64,000 nucleotides of DNA from Fulvivirga imtechensis AK7 (GTDB taxonomy: Bacteria; Bacteroidota; Bacteroidia; Cytophagales; Cyclobacteriaceae), in the NCBI RefSeq assembly GCF_000331535.1, contig NZ_AMZN01000066.1, positions 1 through 64,000 on the forward strand. Reading direction: 5' to 3'. Every line of letters starts with the position of its first letter. Positions within the stretch are counted from its first letter, which is position 1. A model generated the notes under the pieces. The model had not been told where the DNA came from and searched no databases. It saw only the letters and a program-made list of their open reading frames with translations. Shown here piece by piece: positions 17,770 through 27,556 of the stretch. Made by a program: the position numbers and the translations under genes.

Positions 17770-18120
17770 ATGGCAAGCAGAAGGTATGACTTTTACTTAA
17801 AAGATATGCTTGTTTCCAGGAATAGGATCGAAGGGTATGTTCACGATATGTCTTTTGACCAATTTGAAAAGAACTACCTTATTGTTGATGCTGTTGTCAG
17901 GAATTTTGAAATAACTGGTGAAGCTTCAAAAAACATTCCAAAGGAGATAAAGGCTAAGTACCCACAGATGCCAAGGGAACAAATGTATGGCCTGAAGAAT
18001 ATTGTCATTCATGAATATTTTGGTGTTGACCATCATAGGCTATGGACAATCGATACAAGTGATCTGCCTGCTAATAAAAAGGACTTAAGAGAAAGACTAA
18101 AAATTAAGGACATAATCTGA
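17770..18120 (+). CDS. hepT: HepT-like HEPN (DUF86) toxin with Arg-to-Lys change in the active motif
   Basis: This 116-residue alpha-helical HEPN/DUF86 protein is the cognate toxin of the adjacent nucleotidyltransferase; HEPN toxins cleave RNA through an Rx4-6H motif. Here the motif reads GLKNIVIHEYFGVD: Lys76 stands where the catalytic Arg is expected, followed by His81 and Tyr83, the latter equivalent to the tyrosine AMPylated in studied systems. A Lys may weaken or alter nuclease activity, though it could also be a tolerated variant of this subfamily. The gene starts immediately after mntA and ends 4 bp before recG. Confidence 0.9.
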   Translation: MASRRYDFYLKDMLVSRNRIEGYVHDMSFDQFEKNYLIVDAVVRNFEITGEASKNIPKEIKAKYPQMPREQMYGLKNIVIHEYFGVDHHRLWTIDTSDLPANKKDLRERLKIKDII

Positions 18121-18124
18121 ACCC

Positions 18125-20218
18125 ATGCAGGGATTCTTTGATACCAAAATAGAATTTCTAAAAGGTGTGGGGCCGCAAAAGGCTGCTCTACTCAACAAGG
18201 AACTCAATATTTTTACCTATGGAGATCTGATACAGCATTATCCCTTCCGGTATGAAGACCGCACTAAGTTCTATCCAATCAATGAACTAAATGGCTCCAT
18301 GCCATACGTTCAAATTAAAGGAAGGGTACGGCATATCGAGGCTGCAGGTCCTCCGAGAAAAAGGAGATTAAAGGCCTACCTGCGTGATGAGTCAGGGGAG
18401 ATCGAACTTGTATGGTTCAAGGGAATTCAATGGGTGCTGAAAAAATTACAGCCTGGTGTAGAGTACATGGTTTTCGGTAAGCCAACAATGTTTGGCAGTA
18501 AGTTGAACATAGCCCACCCGGAAATCGAACTTCTGACCAATAACAACGATGGCATCAGCTATCTGCACCCGGTCTACAACACCACTGAGCGGCTGAAACA
18601 GAAATACCTGGATAGCAAGGCCATTAGCAAATTGCAGCGGGTACTGTTGCAACTCTCGGAAAGTCGTATAAAAGAAACACTACCCCAAAACTTACAATCT
18701 GAATACCGTCTTTTGTCTAAAAAAGAGGCACTGTTTAACGTACACTTTCCCGAAAACGCTGATGCCTTGCAAAAGGCGCTGTTCCGGCTAAAGTTTGAAG
18801 AACTATTTTATGTTCAGTTGCGGTTGCTGAAGCTAAAGCTGGCCCGCATAGATAAGTTTAAGGGCAAACCCTTGCAGGATACCAGTGCGTTGACACGGTT
18901 TTACAATGAACACCTGCCTTTTGACCTTACATCCGCTCAGAAACGAGTGATCAAAGAGATATACCACGATATGAAGTCGGGCCAACAGATGAACAGGCTG
19001 CTTCAGGGCGATGTGGGTAGTGGAAAAACCATTGTGGCCTTTATCTGTATGCTCCTTGCGGTGGGGTCTGGGTGCCAGGCGGTGATGATGGCTCCTACCG
19101 AGATCCTGGCTAGTCAGCACTACCAGGGGCTACAGGAATACGCTGACAAAATGGAGATAACCATTGCTCTACTCACGGGATCAACAAAAAAAAGTGAGCG
19201 GAAAATTATTCACAGCTATCTGAAGTCAGGGGATTTAAACATTATTGTCGGCACTCATGCTTTACTTGAAGACATTGTTCAGTTTAAAGAACTCGGACTG
19301 GCCATTGTGGATGAGCAGCATCGCTTTGGCGTGGCTCAGCGCTCCAGGTTGTGGCAGAAAAATAAGGATTTTTACCCACACGTACTGGTAATGACAGCTA
19401 CACCTATACCCAGAACACTGGCTATGACGCTTTATGGTGATCTGGATGTTTCGGTAATTGATGAGTTGCCTGCGGGTAGAAAACCTATCAAAACGGTGCA
19501 TCGCTATGATGCCAACCGGCTGAAGGTGAATGGCTTTATGAAAGAGCAAATTGCGGAGGGCAGGCAGGTATATGTTGTATACCCTCTCATTGAAGAGTCA
19601 GAAAAGCTGGACCTCAAACACCTGATGGATGGTTATGAGAGCATCTGCCGCTCCTTCCCCGATGTACCCGTGAGTATTGTGCATGGCAAAATGAAGCCCG
19701 ATGCTAAGGACTATGAGATGCAGCGCTTCGTCAAAGGAGAGACTAAGATCATGGTGGCCACTACCGTAATTGAAGTAGGGGTGAATGTACCTAACGCCTC
19801 GGTAATGGTTATTGAAAATGCGGAAAGATTTGGTCTGGCCCAACTACACCAGTTGCGGGGTCGTGTTGGAAGAGGGGCCGATCAGTCATACTGTATACTT
19901 ATGAGTAGCTATAAGCTTAGTAAAGAGGCGCGAATAAGGATCGACACCATGGTAAAAACCAACAACGGTTTTGAAATAGCAGACACCGATCTTCAACTTC
20001 GTGGCCCCGGTGACCTGATGGGTACACAGCAAAGCGGTGTGCTGGACCTATTGATAGCTGACCTGGGTAAGGACGGGAAGATATTACAGGCTGCCCGTAG
20101 TGCTGCGCTGGCCATACTCAATGATGATCCTGAGTTGGAACGGCCTGAAAACAGAAATGTAAGGGCACAGGTCGAATCTATGCGTAAAACCGTGGTTAAC
20201 TGGAGCAGGATCAGTTAA
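18125..20218 (+). CDS. recG: ATP-dependent DNA helicase RecG
   Basis: This 697-residue branch-migration helicase remodels stalled forks and Holliday junctions. An N-terminal wedge/OB domain (about 1-200, with YPFRYEDRT and VQIKGRVRHIE) precedes helicase domains with Walker A GDVGSGKT, DEQH box (IVDEQHRFG), MTATPIPRTLAMT, and the TTVIEVGVNVPNA and QLRGRVGRG motifs. The C-terminal DLMGTQQSG motif is RecG-specific. It begins 4 bp after hepT, so its expression may depend on readthrough from gldE-gldD-mntA-hepT. Confidence 0.97.
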   Translation: MQGFFDTKIEFLKGVGPQKAALLNKELNIFTYGDLIQHYPFRYEDRTKFYPINELNGSMPYVQIKGRVRHIEAAGPPRKRRLKAYLRDESGEIELVWFKGIQWVLKKLQPGVEYMVFGKPTMFGSKLNIAHPEIELLTNNNDGISYLHPVYNTTERLKQKYLDSKAISKLQRVLLQLSESRIKETLPQNLQSEYRLLSKKEALFNVHFPENADALQKALFRLKFEELFYVQLRLLKLKLARIDKFKGKPLQDTSALTRFYNEHLPFDLTSAQKRVIKEIYHDMKSGQQMNRLLQGDVGSGKTIVAFICMLLAVGSGCQAVMMAPTEILASQHYQGLQEYADKMEITIALLTGSTKKSERKIIHSYLKSGDLNIIVGTHALLEDIVQFKELGLAIVDEQHRFGVAQRSRLWQKNKDFYPHVLVMTATPIPRTLAMTLYGDLDVSVIDELPAGRKPIKTVHRYDANRLKVNGFMKEQIAEGRQVYVVYPLIEESEKLDLKHLMDGYESICRSFPDVPVSIVHGKMKPDAKDYEMQRFVKGETKIMVATTVIEVGVNVPNASVMVIENAERFGLAQLHQLRGRVGRGADQSYCILMSSYKLSKEARIRIDTMVKTNNGFEIADTDLQLRGPGDLMGTQQSGVLDLLIADLGKDGKILQAARSAALAILNDDPELERPENRNVRAQVESMRKTVVNWSRIS

Positions 20219-20234
20219 AAAACATTATTAATAT

Positions 20235-20242
20235 TATCTTTG
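20235..20242 (+). promoter_or_regulatory. Candidate -7 promoter element for tpiA
   Basis: TATCTTTG matches TAnnTTTG and lies 28 bp upstream of the tpiA ATG, just after the recG stop. A clear -33 TTG is not visible. It favours the internal ATG 20270 over an upstream GTG that would start inside the promoter. Confidence 0.5.
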
Positions 20243-20269
20243 TGCGCACCAAAAACAGATAAATCAACT

Positions 20270-21031
20270 ATGCGACAAAAAATTGTAGCCGGAAACTGGA
20301 AAATGAATAATACCCTGGATGAGGGACTGAAGCTTACTTCAGAAATAATCAACATGATCTCTGATGAAGTACGTGGAGATGTAACTGTTGTACTTGCTCC
20401 TTCTTTTGTACATCTGACCAGGGTCAAAAGTCTGATTAAAGATACGAAGAAGGTTCACCTTGCGGCTCAGAATTGCAGTGAACATACTTCAGGAGCATAT
20501 ACAGGAGAGGTTTCTGCCCCAATGCTTGCCTCAGTAGGAGTTGAGTATGTGATCATAGGCCATAGTGAGCGAAGAGAATATTTTAATGAAACTAACGAAC
20601 AACTGGCACGTAAAGTGGATATAGCTTTGGCCAACGATCTTATACCCATTTTTTGCTGTGGGGAGGCCCTTGAAGTACGTGAGAATGGCCTTTACCATGA
20701 GTTTGTGTGTAACCAGGTAAAAGACAGCCTGTTTCATTTGCATGATGATCAATTTTCGAAAGTGGTTATCGCTTATGAACCCATTTGGGCAATTGGCACC
20801 GGAAAAACAGCATCTTCTGATCAGGCACAGGAAATGCACGCCACCCTTAGGGAGTATATCGGGGAAAGGTATGGAACTGATATTGCCGAAAAAACACCTA
20901 TCCTTTATGGCGGTAGCTGCAAACCTGATAATGCTAAAGAACTGTTTGCCTGCAAAGACGTGGACGGAGGCCTCATCGGAGGAGCTTCTTTGAAGTCCAG
21001 AGATTTTACCGATATAATTAAATCTTTTTAA
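20270..21031 (+). CDS. tpiA: Triose-phosphate isomerase
   Basis: This cytosolic glycolytic enzyme interconverts dihydroxyacetone phosphate and glyceraldehyde 3-phosphate. The 253-residue TIM barrel has GNWKMN (Asn and Lys of the active site), IIGHSERREYF (catalytic His), AYEPIWAIGTGKTAS (catalytic Glu and the mobile loop) and LYGGSCKPDN, GLIGGASL for phosphate binding. ATG 20270 starts directly at RQKIVAGNWK; an earlier GTG would add ten residues before the barrel. prmA follows after 10 bp, suggesting co-transcription. Confidence 0.97.
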   Translation: MRQKIVAGNWKMNNTLDEGLKLTSEIINMISDEVRGDVTVVLAPSFVHLTRVKSLIKDTKKVHLAAQNCSEHTSGAYTGEVSAPMLASVGVEYVIIGHSERREYFNETNEQLARKVDIALANDLIPIFCCGEALEVRENGLYHEFVCNQVKDSLFHLHDDQFSKVVIAYEPIWAIGTGKTASSDQAQEMHATLREYIGERYGTDIAEKTPILYGGSCKPDNAKELFACKDVDGGLIGGASLKSRDFTDIIKSF

Positions 21032-21041
21032 TCCTGTAGAA

Positions 21042-21881
21042 ATGGGTACTGTAGATTTTATAAGCGTCAGGTTTGCTTGTTCTGAATCTTTTAAGGAAAT
21101 TATTATAGCCGAGCTGGATGCGCTTGGCTATAATTCTATGATGGAGACGGATGAGGGAGTAGAGGGTTATATCGAAAAAGAAAAATTCGCAGAGCAAGAG
21201 GTGGAGGACCTTGTCGACAGATATAAAGATGCTACTACCATTTCATATGAGCTGGAAGAAGTAATAACGCGAAACTGGAACGAAGAGTGGGAAAAAAATT
21301 ATGACCCAATCATTGTGGACGACCAGTGCCTGGTAAGGGCTACATTTCATCCCTCAGATCAATCATACCCTTATGAGATCATTATCAATCCTAAAATGTC
21401 CTTTGGCACAGGCCACCATGCCACCACATATCTGATGCTTAAGACACAAATGGATCTCGACCATAGAGGCAGGCGTGTGCTTGATGCCGGATGTGGTACA
21501 GCGATATTGGCCATTATGGCATCTAAACTAGGTGCCAGAGAAGTAATTGCCTATGATATCGATTCATGGAGTATTGAAAATGCCCCCGAAAATGTGGTGC
21601 TTAATGGGTGCGAGAATATTGCTGTTTTAGAAGGTACTATTGGTACCCTTGGTTTGCAGGGGCAGTTTGATATTATCCTTGCCAATATCAATAAAAATGT
21701 ACTTCTCGCGGAACTGGGTGCTTATGTTTCTTATTTATCGCCAGGGGGCACTTTAGTGCTTAGTGGATTTTACGAATCGGACGAGGCCGATTTGATCAAA
21801 AAAGCAGAGGAAAATCATCTTCAATTCCTTAACAAGAACAGCCGCAACTATTGGTCGGTGCTCATTTTTGAGAAAAAATAG
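21042..21881 (+). CDS. prmA: Ribosomal protein L11 methyltransferase PrmA
   Basis: This 279-residue SAM-dependent enzyme trimethylates ribosomal protein L11. It has an N-terminal substrate-recognition domain (about 1-100, with NWNEEWEKNYDPI) and a Rossmann methyltransferase domain with the SAM motif VLDAGCGTAILAIMASKLGA, preceded by the PrmA-typical MSFGTGHHATT, and followed by ILANINKNVL. It sits 10 bp after tpiA. A 105-bp gap separates it from the long exported protein gene. Confidence 0.95.
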   Translation: MGTVDFISVRFACSESFKEIIIAELDALGYNSMMETDEGVEGYIEKEKFAEQEVEDLVDRYKDATTISYELEEVITRNWNEEWEKNYDPIIVDDQCLVRATFHPSDQSYPYEIIINPKMSFGTGHHATTYLMLKTQMDLDHRGRRVLDAGCGTAILAIMASKLGAREVIAYDIDSWSIENAPENVVLNGCENIAVLEGTIGTLGLQGQFDIILANINKNVLLAELGAYVSYLSPGGTLVLSGFYESDEADLIKKAEENHLQFLNKNSRNYWSVLIFEKK

Positions 21882-21986
21882 AAGAAAAACATCATTCCGC
21901 CAATTTTTTCGTTTAGGAATGTGTTTACAAGTAATCGTCATTCAATTGGTTTATTCACAATTATTTAGGAATTTCAGGGATTGAAC

Positions 21987-24900
21987 ATGCGGATAACCGT
22001 TACATATTTATTTTTTCTGTTATGGCTGCTGAGCGTCCCCTTGATTGCTCAAATGAGCAAGTCATATGTCATACCGAGAGACACGGTCAGGGTGATGCTT
22101 GCCGATGATCGAGGCAAGAAGGTGTTAGGTGTAGAGGATAACTTTTTAATGGCCTGGGAACAGATCTCACAGGATCAGCAGGATAAAATCCTTACTCAGG
22201 TTACTACTTTGCTTAATCGGGGGCATAATAACAAAAAGATCTTTTCTGCATATTTTGGAGCAATAGCCAGTGCTGTAAACATAGAGGGAGCGGATGAACA
22301 GAAGAGGCTGGAATATCTTAATGTAACTCAAAAAGTGATCGATGGACATAAGATAGAGGAAACGCTGGCTTACCTGCAAAGGGCAAAAGTCTTTTTTGAA
22401 CACCGGGCATTGTTTTTTAACAGATCCAATAAAATGCTGGTGTCGGATGACGACTATTTTTTTGAATATGTTGAAAGTGCAGCCCTTATAGAAGCGGAAA
22501 TAGAAGAATACAATGATGATACTGCTGAGGATGAGTATTTTGATGAATGGGATAAAGAACCCGCGGATGACGATTGGAATACTGAATGGGACGACAAACC
22601 GGGAAATGACAAATGGGATGATAATTGGGACGAGGAAACTGTAGATGAAGATCAGCAAATGGTTGAGGCCATCAGGGGTGGGGCATCATTGCCACAAATT
22701 CAAGGGCCTGTTATTCAATTCGATAAAGCCACACTGAACTTTGTGACCCCGTATGATTCAGTTTTTCTCCAAAATACTAAAGGTACTTTTTTACTATTGA
22801 CCAATCAGTTTGTTGGTGAAGGAGGAAAATTTGACTGGACGATGGCCGGCCTTGGCGCAGATTCAGTCTATTGCAATTTGAGTGTATATAGTTTTGCCGT
22901 TAATAAGGCGTACCTGCAGGCGGAATCTGCCAAACTTACTTATAAAGGAAAATTAGACGGACCTATTGACGGTGTATTTGAATATCAAGGAGTGAAGCAT
23001 GATACTACCACGGATGCCAAATACCCACGTTTTTTATCATATTATAGCAATATAAGGGTCAACAATATTGGTGAAGGCCTGATCTATAACGGTGGATTTT
23101 CACTGAACGGGAGTAAGATCTACAGTTCATCGCTCTTAGGAGACCTGTCGAAAATAGAAGTACATGATAAATCATCCAAAAAGTTTAAGGCCCGTGCTAA
23201 GATTTTCGAGTTTAGTGACTCAACGGTATCTGCTATCCGCGCGGCTGTAGTGATATACCAGGGAAATGATTCCATTTACCATCCGGCAGTACGACTGAAC
23301 TACGACTATAACAACAAGCGACTTGTCCTTCAGAAGGATAAGGGCGGCTATAGAAATACGCCCTTTACTGCTACCTATTTCAATATAGATTTCACTGCCG
23401 ATATCATCAGGTGGGATTTAAACAGTGATAGCCTGAATGTGTCTATTCTTGAAGCACGAAGAATGGTGCCTGCCTATTTTGAATCGTCAGATCACTTCAA
23501 AGAAGAAGATTATCGATCGTTGGGTGATAAGGTATATCCTTTTAATCCGTTGGCGATGGTAATAGCTTTTTCAAAAAAAGAAAGAGCGGAAGAATTCTAT
23601 GTGGAAGATCTGGCAAAGCACTACAAAAAGGACATCAATGTGATGAAAGGAGCCATGCTACACCTTTCTCAAAAGGGGTTGGTCGGCTACGACTCCAGGA
23701 AAGGCTTTGTTACCGTGAAGGAAAAAGCATTCCATTTCTTCGACTCCAAATTTGGGAAGAAAGATTTTGATGATATAATAATTAAGTCAGTAATACACTA
23801 TAAGCCGAATGCTACCCTTGATTTTTCCAGACGGGAGATGAAAATACGCGGTGTTGATGCTTTCAAGATCAGCGATTCTTTAAATGTGGTGATCAAACCG
23901 GACAGCTCCGAGATAACTTTGCTGCGCGATCGCGATTTTACTTTTAACGGTAAAGTGACAGCCGGTAATTTTGAATATATTGGTCGTGATTTTACTTTTA
24001 AATATGATAGCTTCCTTATCTACCTCAATGAAATAGATTCCATCGAATTTTACGTAAAAGATATTAACAGCCGTGGCGGATCCGGCAGGAAAAAGGTAGA
24101 TAATGCCCTGGTTTCTCCGGATTCACTTATGGTCAGTGATGTATCCAACAATCTTCAGGCATCCTCGGGAACGCTTTTTATCAACAAACCTGATAATAAG
24201 TCAGGGAAAGAGAATTTACCCAGGTATCCCAAGTTCGATTCAGGAAAGGGTGCGGTGGTATACTTCGACAGAAGAGATGTATTGGCCGGTGCTTATGACA
24301 GGTCTTTTTATTTTATTGTACCGCCCTTTGGTATAGACAGCCTGAGTGGATCAGACCCGGCCACCATTGGCTTTGAGGGCACGTTTGTGTCCAGCGGGAT
24401 GTTTCCTTCCTTTGAGGAGAAGCTGAAGATCATGCCCGATTACGCGCTTGGCTTCGAACATACCATTCCTTCGGAGGGCTATCAGCTTTATCAGGGAGAG
24501 GGCAAGCTTTACAACCAGCTTACTTTGAATAAAAAAGGACTCAGAGCAAATGGCAGGATCGAATTCCTGACCACTACGCTGGAGTCGCAGGATTTTATTT
24601 TCTATCCCGACTCTGTTACCACCGTGGGTGATTACGTTGATATGAGGGAAGAAGAATATAATGGTGTGATCTTTCCGCAGGTGTCCGTTAAAAACTACAG
24701 CATGAAATGGTTGCCCAAAAAGGACAGCATGTACGTCAGTAATATTGATGATCCTATACACTTCTATCACGAAACGGCATCTTTGGATGGAACTGCTATT
24801 ATCTCCAACAGTGGGGTGTATGGTATGGGTACGCTCATTACCAGGGGTTCAGAGGCAAAATCTAAAAAGATGACCTTTGAGCATGACAGGTTTTCTGCAC

Positions 24901-26822
24901 GGCATGCTGACTTCGAGTTAAAGTCGGACAATCCCGATAAGCCCGCCCTGGCAGGAAAAGATATACGTCTACGCTTTGACCTGGAAGAGAATTACGCAGA
25001 CATGAGCCCGGAGGTAGAGGGAGAAGCCGCTATCGAATTTCCGTATGCTCAGTTTAAAACTTCCATTACTCAGGCACGTTGGGATCTCGATGAGCAAAAA
25101 GTGACCATGAGAAAGCCGGATGATGTCCCATTAAAGAGCTCATATTTTTATACTACACGTGAGGACCTGGATTCACTGCGGTTTAATGCCACCGAGGCCG
25201 TTTACGATATTAATACACTCGAGCTAAAAGTTAGTGGCATTCCATATATTGTTGTTGCCGATGCTAAAATTACACCTGAAAACAATGAGGTACTCATACT
25301 TGAAAATTCCAAAATAGGCCGCCTGATCAACACAACTATTGTGATGGATACGTTGTATGAATACCACAGACTTACGGAAGGGGTAATAGATATTAAATCG
25401 CGAAATGAATTTACCGGCTATGCTACCTATCAGTTTGTAACGGCTCTTAATGATACGGTGCCTATCAAAATGGAGAATTTCCATTTGGAAAAGATGCTGG
25501 TTGCAAACAACCGGAAAAAGGAAGTTTACGAGCAGCATACAGTAGCAAATGGCGCTGTAAGTGAGATGCAGAACCTTCTGATCTCGGCAGGTATGTACTA
25601 TAAAGGTGACATGACCTTATATGCCCATAAGCCTGCTATGCAGTTGGACGGGTATATTAAGCTTGGCCTTACGGAGCCCGGTTACAATACCTGGATAGCT
25701 CATTCCAGTAGTGGAGATCAGCGGCAGGTAATGATTAACTTTGATAATAGTGTAACTGAAGGGGGAAGGCGATTAGAAGCCGGTCTGCATTTCTCTGCTG
25801 GCGACAACAGTCTCTACAGTAATTTTATATCAGAAAAATTCACACCTGACGATGATGATTTTTTCGTGCCCTCAGGTGTTCTTTTCTACGACCAGGAGAG
25901 TAATGAATATGCTATAGAGGATACCGTAAAAACTGCAGGGCGTAAGCTGTCCGGAAAAGTGTTTAGATACAACCAGGACACTAAGGATATCAAGTTTGAG
26001 GGACCTGTCAATTTCATGAGGTCTTCAAAGGACGTAGCCCTTAGGGCCGCCGCATTGGGCACTGGGAATATTGAAAGAAATGAGTTTAATATCAACTCCC
26101 TTATTACGGTTAACTTTGCCACCGTTCCCGTTCAGGCCTTTGACATAATGGCATTGGATATCATCGATGTGGTCAACAACCTTGGTGCACCGGAAGCCAT
26201 TGGCGATCACACCCAACTGCTTTACAAGCTGGCCGAAATAATCGGGGAGAGAGCCGCAAAGGAATATGAGAACCGTTCACTGCAGGAGTATATTTCATTA
26301 GGTGAATTTGCCAAGGAGACGGCTGTACCATTAGTGTTTTCAAATGTAGACCTTAAATGGTCTGCGGACCATAAGGCATTCTATAGTGAGGGGAAGCTGG
26401 GGCTCTCAAACATAATGAAACATGATATCAACGGTGCTTTCGATGGTTTTATGGAAATAAAAAAGAACGATGGAGGGGGAACAATATTCAATGTTTTCAT
26501 AAAGGCCTCCCCTGCTTCCTGGTTCTATTTTAGCCTTGAAGATGATCGGTTGCTTGTTTTTTCATCTAATAATAACTTCAATAATCTCATAAGCAAAAGG
26601 AGCAATGGTTCCAAGGCAAAGATCGGAGACCTGATTTTTGCACCTGCTGATCAGGCGGAAACATTGAACTTTATTAACCGGTTTCGGTTAGAATATTATG
26701 GGATAGATGAATTTTATGATCTCAACTCTGAAATCGAAGAAGCAGAAGACCGGCCAAAAGATGATGGCTTTGGTGGTAAGAAAGAGGATGACGGCTTCGA
26801 AGATGACGATGATGGCTTCTGA
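21987..26822 (+). CDS. Very large exported acidic protein of unknown function (1611 residues)
   Basis: I do not recognise a named family. A signal peptide (about 1-23, ending PLIAQ) indicates export. Residues about 160-215 are strikingly acidic and Trp-rich, with units such as DEWDKEPADDDWNTEWDD. The central ~1200 residues are rich in alternating hydrophobic/polar beta-like segments with Tyr and Asp. The tail repeats DDGF: KDDGFGG, EDDGFED, DDDDGF. No catalytic motif, sorting domain, lipobox or transmembrane barrel signature is evident. It lies between prmA and plsY without co-directional overlap. A TTG six bases upstream is an alternative start. Periplasmic or surface location is inferred from the signal peptide only. 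Confidence 0.85.
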   Translation: MRITVTYLFFLLWLLSVPLIAQMSKSYVIPRDTVRVMLADDRGKKVLGVEDNFLMAWEQISQDQQDKILTQVTTLLNRGHNNKKIFSAYFGAIASAVNIEGADEQKRLEYLNVTQKVIDGHKIEETLAYLQRAKVFFEHRALFFNRSNKMLVSDDDYFFEYVESAALIEAEIEEYNDDTAEDEYFDEWDKEPADDDWNTEWDDKPGNDKWDDNWDEETVDEDQQMVEAIRGGASLPQIQGPVIQFDKATLNFVTPYDSVFLQNTKGTFLLLTNQFVGEGGKFDWTMAGLGADSVYCNLSVYSFAVNKAYLQAESAKLTYKGKLDGPIDGVFEYQGVKHDTTTDAKYPRFLSYYSNIRVNNIGEGLIYNGGFSLNGSKIYSSSLLGDLSKIEVHDKSSKKFKARAKIFEFSDSTVSAIRAAVVIYQGNDSIYHPAVRLNYDYNNKRLVLQKDKGGYRNTPFTATYFNIDFTADIIRWDLNSDSLNVSILEARRMVPAYFESSDHFKEEDYRSLGDKVYPFNPLAMVIAFSKKERAEEFYVEDLAKHYKKDINVMKGAMLHLSQKGLVGYDSRKGFVTVKEKAFHFFDSKFGKKDFDDIIIKSVIHYKPNATLDFSRREMKIRGVDAFKISDSLNVVIKPDSSEITLLRDRDFTFNGKVTAGNFEYIGRDFTFKYDSFLIYLNEIDSIEFYVKDINSRGGSGRKKVDNALVSPDSLMVSDVSNNLQASSGTLFINKPDNKSGKENLPRYPKFDSGKGAVVYFDRRDVLAGAYDRSFYFIVPPFGIDSLSGSDPATIGFEGTFVSSGMFPSFEEKLKIMPDYALGFEHTIPSEGYQLYQGEGKLYNQLTLNKKGLRANGRIEFLTTTLESQDFIFYPDSVTTVGDYVDMREEEYNGVIFPQVSVKNYSMKWLPKKDSMYVSNIDDPIHFYHETASLDGTAIISNSGVYGMGTLITRGSEAKSKKMTFEHDRFSARHADFELKSDNPDKPALAGKDIRLRFDLEENYADMSPEVEGEAAIEFPYAQFKTSITQARWDLDEQKVTMRKPDDVPLKSSYFYTTREDLDSLRFNATEAVYDINTLELKVSGIPYIVVADAKITPENNEVLILENSKIGRLINTTIVMDTLYEYHRLTEGVIDIKSRNEFTGYATYQFVTALNDTVPIKMENFHLEKMLVANNRKKEVYEQHTVANGAVSEMQNLLISAGMYYKGDMTLYAHKPAMQLDGYIKLGLTEPGYNTWIAHSSSGDQRQVMINFDNSVTEGGRRLEAGLHFSAGDNSLYSNFISEKFTPDDDDFFVPSGVLFYDQESNEYAIEDTVKTAGRKLSGKVFRYNQDTKDIKFEGPVNFMRSSKDVALRAAALGTGNIERNEFNINSLITVNFATVPVQAFDIMALDIIDVVNNLGAPEAIGDHTQLLYKLAEIIGERAAKEYENRSLQEYISLGEFAKETAVPLVFSNVDLKWSADHKAFYSEGKLGLSNIMKHDINGAFDGFMEIKKNDGGGTIFNVFIKASPASWFYFSLEDDRLLVFSSNNNFNNLISKRSNGSKAKIGDLIFAPADQAETLNFINRFRLEYYGIDEFYDLNSEIEEAEDRPKDDGFGGKKEDDGFEDDDDGF

Positions 26823-26847
26823 CACTTCACGTAAATTAAAAAATCCC

Positions 26848-26855
26848 TATATTTG
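26848..26855 (+). promoter_or_regulatory. Candidate -7 promoter element for plsY
   Basis: TATATTTG matches TAnnTTTG and lies about 57 bp upstream of the plsY ATG (39 bp upstream of an alternative TTG start) and 26 bp after the stop of the preceding long gene. Confidence 0.5.
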
Positions 26856-26911
26856 AAGACTAATAGTTCGGTAAGTTATATGCTTACCTATTTTTGGACA
26901 AAACATATAAT

Positions 26912-27556
26912 ATGGAAATAGCAATAGGAGTAGGAATATTATTAGCTTATTTACTGGGTTCAATACCTACAGCAGTGTGGTTTGGCAAGGCCCTGCACGG
27001 AATCGATGTGCGCGAGCATGGCAGTGGTAACCCTGGAGCTACTAATACTTTTCGCGTGCTTGGAAAAAGGGCAGGTACTATTGTTATGCTTGGTGATGTC
27101 ATCAAAGGGATGGCGGCTACTTCTTTGGCTGTCATTTTGATGAATATGGAGTTTATAGAAGAGCAAAACCTGGTGACCTTTAAATTGATAATGGGTGTGG
27201 TGGCGGTTACCGGACATATATTTTCTGTTTTCATAAACTTTAAAGGAGGTAAGGGCGTAGCTACGCTTTTAGGAATGATGATCGCTATCCATTATGAAGT
27301 TGCCCTGCTTTGTATTGTTGTTTTCCTGATCACATTGATCGTATCGAAATATGTTTCCCTGGCTTCTATTATCGGAGCATTATCTTTTCCCGCACTACTA
27401 CTCTTAGTGCCCAGATTTAAAACAAACGAGCCGCTGCTTGTGATATTCGGATTTTTCCTGTTCGTGGTTATCGTTTGGACCCACCATAAAAACATAAGAA
27501 GAATGATGGAGGGAGAGGAGAATAAAACTTATTTGCTCAAATCGAAGAAGGATTAG
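26912..27556 (+). CDS. plsY: Acyl-phosphate:glycerol-3-phosphate acyltransferase PlsY
   Basis: PlsY makes lysophosphatidic acid from acyl-phosphate and glycerol 3-phosphate, the first step of phospholipid synthesis. The multi-spanning protein shows family motifs LLGSIPTAVWFGK, GSGNPGATNTFRVLGK and the phosphate-binding NFKGGKGVAT. I chose ATG 26912 (214 residues), which opens with the first membrane helix; an in-frame TTG at 26894 would add six residues. It is preceded by its own -7-like element and followed by a 742-bp repeat-rich gap. Confidence 0.95.
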   Translation: MEIAIGVGILLAYLLGSIPTAVWFGKALHGIDVREHGSGNPGATNTFRVLGKRAGTIVMLGDVIKGMAATSLAVILMNMEFIEEQNLVTFKLIMGVVAVTGHIFSVFINFKGGKGVATLLGMMIAIHYEVALLCIVVFLITLIVSKYVSLASIIGALSFPALLLLVPRFKTNEPLLVIFGFFLFVVIVWTHHKNIRRMMEGEENKTYLLKSKKD

